Below, in pieces: positions 56,675 to 64,000 of a DNA stretch of 64,000 nucleotides. The notes below the pieces were generated by a model that did not search any database, was not told the DNA's origin, and saw only the letters and a list, made by a program, of their open reading frames with translations. The first letter of the stretch is position 1. Each line of letters begins with the position of its first letter. Source of the stretch: Cylicocyclus nassatus (Eukaryota > Nematoda > Chromadorea > Rhabditida > Strongylidae). A program made the position numbers and the translations under genes. The stretch spans positions 71,469,006 through 71,533,005 of the forward strand of contig CATQJL010000223.1 of NCBI GenBank assembly GCA_958299035.1. Reading direction: 5' to 3'.

Positions 56675-57493
56675 CCAGTATCCGGGCCCCAAAATTTTTT
56701 TGTCATGGATTTCGCTAAAACTTCGTCTAGAGGGGTTATTTGGTATGCTGAACACAAATATGATGTTTATTTCATGCGATAGCGCCATCCGGTGGAGTTA
56801 CGGTAAGATTACGGTAGGGGGTCAAAATCACGGATTTGCCCGAAACTTGGCCCAGGGGGGTTATTCGGCCCGCTGATGCCAAATATCACATTGGTTTTGT
56901 ACCGTAGCCTCAATTTCTCGGGTTACGGTGGGTAAACGGTAGGGGGTCAAAACCTCAAAATCCGCTGCAGCTTCGCACAGAGGGGTCATTCGACATCCTG
57001 ATCAGAAATGTCACACTTTCTTTGCACAAAAACGTTTCCCTGCATTACGATAGGCTTACGGTAAGGGTCAAAAACGCAAATCGGCAAATGTATCTTTCCC
57101 CTGTGCTTTGCTTAGGCAAAAGCCGCAGCAGAGAGTGTATCGCGTGGCGGTGGTCGTGTGTGCAAAGCTTCATGATCGTCCGAATCGCCTACACCCGTTT
57201 CAGGCAGAACTATGTTTTACACCCGTTACCATGTAGCTACCGTAACCCGAGAAAATGACGCTACGGTTCAAAACCAATGTGAATATTTGGCATCAGCGGG
57301 CCGAATAACCCCCCTAGGCCAAGTTTCAGCGAATTCTGTGATTTTGACCCTTTAACGTATACCCACCGTAACCTCAGAAAATGACGCTACCGTACAAAAC
57401 CAATGTGATATTCGGCATCAGCGGGCCGAATAACCCCCTGGGCGAAGTTTTAGCGAAATCCACGACAAAAAAATTTTGGGGCCCGGATACTGG
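56675..57493. repeat. Foldback repeat with internal tandem copies
   Basis: CCAGTATCCGGGCCCCAAAA at the left and complement at the right. The interior holds several copies of a roughly 130-bp unit with GGGGTTATTCGGCCCGCTGA and ACGGTAGGGGGTCAAAA. The left arm of the duplication near 33,160 lacks it. No coding capacity; frames are by-products. Confidence 0.7.
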
Positions 57494-58518
57494 AATAGCG
57501 CCGGGACTTTTTGGACCCAGTATACTTTTTCTTGGACATTATTAACAGAGTAGCTTGAATACGTGCAGTAATTTTGAAACTAGAGCTATGATTGATTTTT
57601 CAATAATTTTGACCCTGAAGAAATAAATTAGCAGCATAGCAAGACTGTACTGTAGTCAATGCAAACAATAATACTAACAACTTTGTGTTATTTCAGCGTC
57701 CGATAAGAAAATCACTGTGACTCTCACCATCAGTGTTGTGTCCTTAACTTACTGAAAAACTTTTGAGAAAAAGCGAGTTGTTGGCTCGATGAAAAATGTT
57801 AAATGAACCTGTCCAATATTTTGTCCCCAGTTGTATGTTTAGATTTTTACTCGTTCCATAGCATGAATCCATTGAATCAATACTTTTGAAAAAGTTCAGT
57901 CATATCTGTCAGGACATGCTGCACATGGAAACATCCAAACAGATCAGCTGATTTTTATATGATCAGAAGTAAACCTATTTGTGATATACCTACGCTTCTT
58001 TGTTATCTCGCTAATCATGCGAAACCAATTTTTGATTTCAAAGTAATATTCAGGATTAGTCAATGACTGTTTTAACATATATTTTTCATATAAAGTTTGC
58101 CTACACAGATGGCGCAGACAACTTGCGACATTGCGGCAAGGAAACTGTCCTTTTATCGTGTTTCTAGTGTATTTTGATAAGATACTTTTGTTTTACATCA
58201 AGGGATGTGTTTGTATGAGGTGGTGGTAGACTATACTATCAGATTTTCTCACTCCAAAGGAAGCTGATACGATAGTACGCAAAAGGTAGGAACCGTTTCT
58301 TTTCTCTGATGATCTACGAACTGCTGTAGATTTAGAGGCCGTTGGCATCAAGTTCAATAAACTCGTTGTTACAATTTCCCACTGTCTTCTTCTTTTTATG
58401 AGCAAAAAATTAAGGAAGCGTGAGCGTCTCGCATGCACTTTTAACCTAGAAGACCTGCGTTCGTCCTGTCTTGATATGGCTGTAAAAAACAGCTGATGAC
58501 TTTGTAGCACATATTGTA
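57494..58518. other. Non-coding right-arm block
   Basis: Matches 32,700-33,130 and 29,450-29,950 inverted. At about 57,975-57,995 lies the empty site for the RTE insertion. The minus frame 58,193-58,510 has no supporting motif and its left-arm counterpart is not open. Confidence 0.5.
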
Positions 58519-59468
58519 TTAGGTTGTCCGGAAATTAATGTCCGTTTTGAATTTCAACCGCAATAAGTCATACATTCTTCAATTCTAAATAGATAGCAAA
58601 GTACCATTCGATAGAGCAAAGCAAGCTCTACAAGATGGCTATCTTGCTTTTGCAACAGCTTTGATCCATCTCGAGTTTCGAGCCAAAAACTAAAAAGACT
58701 CAGCAGCCCGAAAAATCGAAAAAAATCGTAACTCATTTCATAAAAATTCTACAAAAATTCTAATTTGCTCGCGTAAACACTATCCACATAAGACATCTAT
58801 ATACGCCGTTGCCGTATTTTTTTCTCTGTTAGAAACCAAGAAAACGGAAATTTTCGTGCATTTGTCAAAGTGATGCTGTGCCGTCCCCACATAGGTAATT
58901 GTATACCACAAGCCTGAAAAAGTACAGACTCAAATGTTCAGCTCTCTACAAGCTTTAGTTCTCGAGAAATTTGAATTTTAGCTTGGACCACTTAAGTAAG
59001 GAAAGCTATATTCGGTATTTCTTGAGAACTAAAGCTTGTAGAGAGCTGGAAATTTAAGTCTGTACTTCTACAGACTTGTGGTATACAACTACCTATGCGG
59101 GGACGGCACAGCATCACTTTGGCAAATGCACGAAAATTTCCGTTTCCTTGGTTTCTAACAGAGAAAAATATACCGCAACGGCGTATATTGATGTCTTATG
59201 TGGATAGTGTTTACGCAAGCAAATTAGAATTTTTGTAGGATTTTTATGAACTGAGTTACGATTTTTTTCGATTTTTCGGACTGGTGAGTCTTTTTAGTTT
59301 TTGGCTCGAAACTCGAGATGGATCAAAGCTGTTGCAAAAGCAAGATGGCCATCTTGTAGAGCTTGCTTTGCTCTATCGAATGCTACTTTGCAACCCATTT
59401 AGAGATGAGAAGTATATGACTTAGCGCGGTTGGAATTTAAAACGGGCATTAATTTCCGGACAACCTAA
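58519..59468. mobile_element. Foldback mariner-type MITE, 950 bp
   Basis: Ends TTAGGTTGTCCGGAAATTAA and complement, TA on both sides. Arms of about 450 bp are nearly perfect, centred near 58,990. The left arm reads through at 29,090, so it is a post-duplication insertion. Frames inside mirror each other (SLFSFWLETRDGSKLLQKQD and its twin). Confidence 0.85.
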
Positions 59469-59742
59469 TATTAGATACACACGCAATCTTGCCCATAACT
59501 TTGTTTCACCTAAAATTCCCTACCTGGTTATGACTCAACTTTGGTTGATAATCTCTTTTTATCTAGAGGTGGAGGCTTGCCAATTATTATCGGTTTTGGA
59601 TTGCCGATGAGAATAAAAAAAAGCTTTCGACAATCGGAAAATTTGTTTGCGACAGCGCTGTTCATGTGTGATGACTTAATATTTTCTTCTATTGGACATT
59701 TGATTTTGTATACTCAAATCAAAACAAGTATACCAATAATTT

Positions 59743-59748
59743 TTTATT
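59743..59748 (-). terminator. Poly(A) signal of the group C gene
   Basis: AATAAA on the minus strand, 76 bases after the stop of the gene ending at 59,824. The truncated paralog at 28,790 has AGTAAA in this place. Confidence 0.6.
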
Positions 59749-59823
59749 TCAGCACTCTTCAACAGACGTTGCCGACTGTTCTATGATCGCGATAGGCCAG
59801 CAAGTGTCTTTGAATCTTCTTCT

Positions 59824-60132
59824 TCAGCAGCCGTTCCTCCTCCTTCCTTGACGTTTCGCTTTCTTCCTCTCTTTAATGCACCTCCTCAATCTCGTGTACC
59901 TGGCTTTTCCGCGCTTACTCCTTCTCTTCTTCTCGCCAGTTGGAAACCGTTTGAACCTAATAGAATCACTTTCAAAATCGACCACATCCTTGGATCTGCT
60001 TAGATCTATCTAAAGTTTCACTGTCCAGCAAATTAGGTTAAGAGAAAAAATAATTGTTTCACCTACCGGTTTGCTCGCCAGCGCAAAGACAAACATTAAG
60101 AGCAGAATGGTAGACAGTTTTAACGCTAACAT
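59824..60132 (-). CDS. Group C secreted Lys/Arg-rich peptide, intact
   Basis: ATG 60,132 lies five bases after CTTTTTGCAG. Exon 1 (60,132-60,067, 22 codons; signal core LSTILLLMFVFALAS) and exon 2 (60,009-59,824) join in phase 0 across a 57-bp intron (GTAGGTG...CTTTAG). Product 83 aa. After the signal peptide come an acidic/Ser stretch (SRSKDVVDFESDS), possible proprotein cleavage sites (IRFKR, EKKRR, SKRGK), and a basic block LRRCIKERKKAKRQGRRR ending Asn-Gly-Cys. The 4.2-kb gene shares the signal/intron plan and the Cys-Ile-x-x-Lys/Arg block with a second Cys near the end. A small secreted, processed cationic peptide is likely; activity unknown. Confidence 0.72.
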
Positions 60133-60357
60133 TGTTTCTGCAAAAAGCCTCCGGTTACATTCGCTAAGTGAAGAGTCAAAAAGTTTCCGCTGAGAACGGA
60201 AAGTCAGTATGACGTTCACCACAATCAAACTTATCAGTACATCAAACTTGTTCCTGGACAGTCTATATCATATGCTGCTTGAGGCGCAATAAAAAGTCAA
60301 AACAATTAAATTCTTACAAAGTCTTGCCAAAAGAAAAATTTCGATTTGTTAATATTA

Positions 60358-60711
60358 AAGGCAGCGTCCAGGCAAGTCTGGACCTATGGGGATTTTACGT
60401 GGAAAGTACTTTCGGGGTCCTAACTAAGCCACTGCCCAACCGGCAGCTCAGGTAGTGCAACGCCTGAGATATTCCCCTCAAAACTGGACCCCCGACCGTG
60501 TTTCCATGAATTCATGGCGCAAAGCGTGGATCCTGGTGCGAAACTGCCATGAATCCATGCGAATACGTTCGCGGAGGGCCAGTTTCGAGACGAATATCTC
60601 AGCCATTAGAGCACTATCTGAGCTTCCGCTTGGGCAGTGCCTTAGTTAGGGCCCCAAAAGTACTTTCCACGTAAAAGCCCCATAGGTCCAGATCTGCCTG
60701 GACGCTGCCTT
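60358..60711. mobile_element. MITE with GGCAGCGTCC-type ends, copy 3 (foldback)
   Basis: AAGGCAGCGTCCAGGCAAGT ... complement. Arms extend inward through GGACCTATGGGG, GGAAAGTACTTTCGGGG and TAACTAAG(C/G)CACTGCCCAA, so most of the 354 bp is palindromic. Same end motif as 11,591 and 51,477. Confidence 0.8.
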
Positions 60712-62654
60712 CAAGAGCAATTTTAATTACCCTATCTTCCGGCGAATAAGCCGCAATTATTTTGGTGCGCGGGCTGATGTGCGATGATGGTCGCGATGTG
60801 CAAACCCGCGCAAGCAGCCAACTACCACCTTTTCTACCTAGTAGCCTGATTGTAACTTTCTGCTTTCGCCTTTCTTGTGAAAGCATTGAAAACACCATTG
60901 AAACATCAACATCATCATCAACAATCATTAAACTCGAATGAAATAGCATGAGCTTTAACCTCAGTAACATCTCTAGAAACAAAAGAAAGCACCGTCAACT
61001 CCATTGTATCTTGAGGAAAAAACACAACTCAAACACCCCAAAATCGTCCGAATCTCTAGATAGAATAAAGAACTACCTGAAGAAGTGAACAAGCGCAACG
61101 AAAAGCAGTCACAAAATGCAGCGAGTTTTCAGTTTGTTAGATCAAAAACCTTCGTTTCGAAGGCTCTTTCGCGCCATTGTTCGCTGCGGCGGTGCGGCTT
61201 TCACAAGGTGCGGCTTATAAACCGGAAAATAGGGTATATTTGGTTTATTTTTGATTCTAGGAACATTGGTAGGTGGAAAGGTGTGAAACTCATGGAACTT
61301 GTATGGCAAATCTTCTTTGTTGAGATTTAGCAGCAACACGAACTTCCATCAAAATAGCAGTCTAGTTCCTCGCACATGTACATACTCACTGCGCAGTTTG
61401 CGCAGCGTAGAAAACAATAAGAGAAATCTAGGAAAGCAGGAATCAAGTTATGTTGCACAAAGAAAGCTAGCAAAATCGAATCGTCCTTATATAATGCTTC
61501 CAATCCTTTTTGATCGATTTTGCGAGCATGTGGTAGCTAACGTTATACTGAGAACGTCAGCTGGATATTGACGCTTGCTTGCACTTGTGGTCTCAATTCA
61601 ATTCCCGCAATGTGTGCTTACGGTAAATCATATGTTTGAAAAGCCTTTCATGTGTTCATTTTTCAATAAACCTTCACTTTTTTGGAGATCCTATGATACC
61701 ACATTCTGACCTCTGTAGTTAGGCTACGCAGCACGGCATATTCAACTGCAAAATCCTTTCAGTCATAGTGCAAAAGAGACTAAAGAGGACAATTTCTGAT
61801 TGTTTCAGGGAATAACTACCCTTCAATTTAACTGAACTGGCGGCTGGAAAGCAGGACTTCGTGACCATATTAAGGTTAGAAAACGAGACCGCATTCGCGA
61901 GGGAGACGCAGACTGCGTCGCGGACGCGAGCGGTTGCTTTCCAGCCGCCAAGCTCGTTGAAAAAAAGTGTATTATGGTTATCATATGACTTATGCTCAAG
62001 GAGATTTTTGCAAGAACAATGGTGTAAGTACCAAATTTACCCTGTTTTCAGTTAAAGGACAAAGAAGGATTTCTAAATAGTAAAGAAAAAGAGAATATTG
62101 AGCGTATCAAAACTATCATTTGAACCAAATTGTTCATCCTAGACTAGTAAAAAAGAATTTGAGAAAAAAAACATATTTTCGGTAATCTGGTGATATTCCT
62201 CCAATGGAATATGTTCGAGATTTCTCGACGGAGTGTCCAACTTGTTTAATTGAGACGTGCCTTTGTTAATCGCTGCACATTATTTATGATACATGAGTCA
62301 AAAAGTTCTTGTGTTTCTATAAGATCGCTGTATTCGTCTTGAAGTAACTCATTTCTTTCGCAAAATGTGCTAGTATACTCAGCATACTCGTTTCATCAGC
62401 TGCTCCTTATAACCATTGTTTACTCCAGTGTAGTGAAAGAAAACAAGTCGTCTAATTAACAACTCTTGGAATATGCTAATATGCTCAACTTTTTTTATTT
62501 GAAAAAAAGTCTTTTATCATCTATAATAGACTGGGAAACAAATGTAAGCCAAGAATTTAGCTTCAGCGTTGAAATCTGGTTCAAGAATAGACAAGACTCT
62601 GTTTAGACCACGAAAGCACACTTTGGCAAGGCTTTTTCGTTGGTACCAATCTTT
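60712..62654. other. Stretch without supported genes, one small MITE
   Basis: GGCGGCTGGAAAGCA at 61,839 and its complement ending 61,949 mark a 111-bp inverted-end insertion. Frames at 60,614-60,982 (minus), 61,085-61,330 and 61,299-61,571 show no signal peptide, repeats or known motif. I see nothing else. Confidence 0.4.
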
Positions 62655-63204
62655 CTAGAAGTTTCTCCTCCAATAGCGATTTGAATCTCGGCCACGGTTT
62701 CTGCTACGTTGATGGCCTCTTCCACGCCATTGGTGTCTCCCATTATCGTATCTTCTCCGACTACCGCGGCCTCGACGTCCTCCTCTCTCTGGTCTATGAT
62801 ATCTTCTTTGCCTCCTGCTACCAGAGACTCCTCGTAGTAGAGCATCTCTTCTTCGTAGAGCATTTCTTCGTCTACGATGTTCTTCCAAATGTCTTTTCCT
62901 TCTTGCAAATGCCGCAGAACTGTTTGTGGAAGGTTCAGAGGATACCGGCGTACTGCTTGTTGTTGTCACAGTAACTGATGAGGCATTTTCCGCTGTTGTT
63001 GCTTCGGTAGAATCTGGCAAACTATTCACTTTTGCTGTGGCATCGGGAGGTGTGAGAAGCTCAGCTAATGTCTTATTGGTAACCTGCAAGATGTATTATT
63101 ACTCTGATTCTCGACGAAGCAATGATATCACGCACCTCAACTTCAGTTGGTACTGCACAGGCGCATGTATGAAAAAGAACAAGCACTAATCCTATCCATG
63201 GCAT
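62655..63204 (-). CDS. Group D secreted Ser/Thr- then Arg-rich protein
   Basis: Acceptor AAATTTTTTAG ends three bases before ATG 63,204. Exon 1 (63,204-63,136, 23 codons; MPWIGLVLVLFHTCACAVP) and exon 2 (63,083-62,655) join in phase 0 across a 52-bp intron (GTGCGTG...TTGCAG). Product 165 aa: signal peptide; a Ser/Thr/Glu region with possible O-glycosylation (about 24-80) and an Asn-Lys-Thr sequon near residue 26; a strong furin-like site ARRKR; then an Arg-rich part with HRRRRN, GGRRGRGSRRR, WRGRGHQRSRNRGR. Same gene plan as group A and B although the sequence differs. Such acidic/neutral pro-part plus cationic mature part is seen in many host-defence peptides; the role here is not known. Confidence 0.75.
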
Positions 63205-64000
63205 TTTCTAAAAAATTTCCAAATTGTTGCAGATCAAACGTCAACGGAAGATCACCACGTGAAAATTGAGAGCTGACTAGAGGGATTGTTATGTCGGATT
63301 TCGAGTTATTTAACTTTAATGAGTTCAAGCAATTGCAATATTTCCAAAGGTTATTGGTATTTTACAGATGCCAAAAAGTTGGAAACCGATAAATTATTAG
63401 GTTGTGTGATATGTTCTGTCGCATGTTTTAATTCAATATTATTCCCAGAATATCATTTCGCTTTTTACAAAATGCTCATGTTCCTAAAAAGTGCGATTAC
63501 ACCGTTTAGAAAGCTTCGTAATCTTGTGAATAGTTGAGTATTGAACTCAGCGTCTATAAAAACCCTATTACACAAGTTTTCACAATTTTTTGAAAAATTT
63601 TGAAACGGCAGCTTTTTCCACATTGACACCATATGTTTCAAGTTTCTACCGTAATCCTACAGTAATGAAGAGAGATGGGTGATTCGTTCTATAATGGAAA
63701 TCTAAGTTGAAGCCAGCTCTACAAAACGGTACCTGAAGCAAGGCAAAAGACTTCTTGGGAAGAGAGATACTAACGATCAAACGTTCTAAACATTTTTTTG
63801 GGACACCCTGTATATTATATTTACTGCTTTGGTGGGAATGAGGGACTGCGAAGGAGTCATTTACTGGGAAATGCTGGTCCCGCTCCACCGACTTTTGGAA
63901 AAGTGGCATGCATCAGCTGGTAAGGAGATGGGAGGTGGTTATGAGCAATAATGGGAATTATATGATCGATTAGCTTGCTAGTCTGTTCGTTGTCATGTTT
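63205..64000. other. Window end, transposon remnant, no gene supported
   Basis: 63,640-63,825 resembles the right half of the degenerate element at 6,633-7,280, ending GGGACACCCTGTATA, a Tc1/mariner-type end. No further gene is supported. Confidence 0.45.

Larger units (their letters stand above)
50330..60066 (-). repeat. Right arm of the large inverted duplication
   Basis: Reverse-complement collinear with 28,470-46,740 (paired blocks given there). It is about half as long because it lacks the RTE, CR1, foldback and hAT insertions of the left arm and has a deletion of about 2.7 kb in the group A unit. Its own private insertions are the elements at 51,477, 53,264, 55,839, 56,468, 56,675 and 58,519. 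It keeps the longer version of the mariner MITE at 53,854. Confidence 0.8.

Overview
The window looks like nuclear DNA of a parasitic nematode, most likely a hookworm-like strongylid. The reasons are AT-rich sequence, introns of 42-70 bp with TTTCAG-type acceptors, TTTTTCAG/ATG junctions that fit spliced-leader trans-splicing, and a dense load of RTE, CR1/L2, mariner, hAT, Helitron and Penelope-like repeats. I see no operons of bacterial type, no rRNA or tRNA and no large conserved housekeeping gene. The species call is an inference.

The genes I can support are small and share one plan: a trans-splice acceptor a few bases before ATG, a 22-30 codon exon for a signal peptide (often ending in C-A-V-P), a short intron, and one exon for a low-complexity, Cys/Gly/Arg/His- or Lys-rich secreted protein. 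There are four groups. Group A (acidic region, CCPFCC cluster, Trp/Arg/Gly region, GYQY repeats) is at 14.5, 23.5, 44.1 and 52.3 kb (minus). Group B (short, His/Arg-rich) is at 0.7, 7.6, 10.6, 39.2 and 55.3 kb (minus). Group C (Lys/Arg-rich with a conserved Cys-Ile-x-x-Lys/Arg block) is at 4.2, 28.5 and 59.8-60.1 kb (minus). Group D (Ser/Thr-rich then Arg-rich) is at 62.7-63.2 kb (minus). Many copies are visibly broken by stops, deletions or frameshifts.

Layout: 0-1.2 and 10.0-11.2 kb are direct duplicates carrying decayed group B genes. A group A unit occurs in direct orientation at 12.0-18.0, 20.8-26.0 and 41.0-46.7 kb and inverted at 50.3-53.2 kb. About 28.5-46.7 kb and 60.1-50.3 kb are collinear arms of one old inverted duplication. 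Insertions present in only one arm (RTE at 30-32.6 kb, CR1 at 33.3-37.6 kb, a hammerhead-bearing foldback at 38.6-39.2 kb, hAT at 42.2-43.4 kb, a mariner foldback at 58.5-59.5 kb) post-date it, and the other arm often shows the empty site. The centre (46.7-50.3 kb) holds a foldback, a 500-N gap and a CR1-like element.

The protein-coding retroelements are an RTE with an uninterrupted RT frame (29,995-32,619, minus), a CR1/L2-type element with ORF1 and a twice-broken ORF2 (33.3-37.6 kb), and a CR1/L2-type element on the minus strand whose RT region runs into the gap (48.3-49.9 kb). Taken together this is a birth-and-death cluster of cationic secreted peptides in a repeat-driven, self-inverting region. 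The function of the peptides is not known from the sequence.
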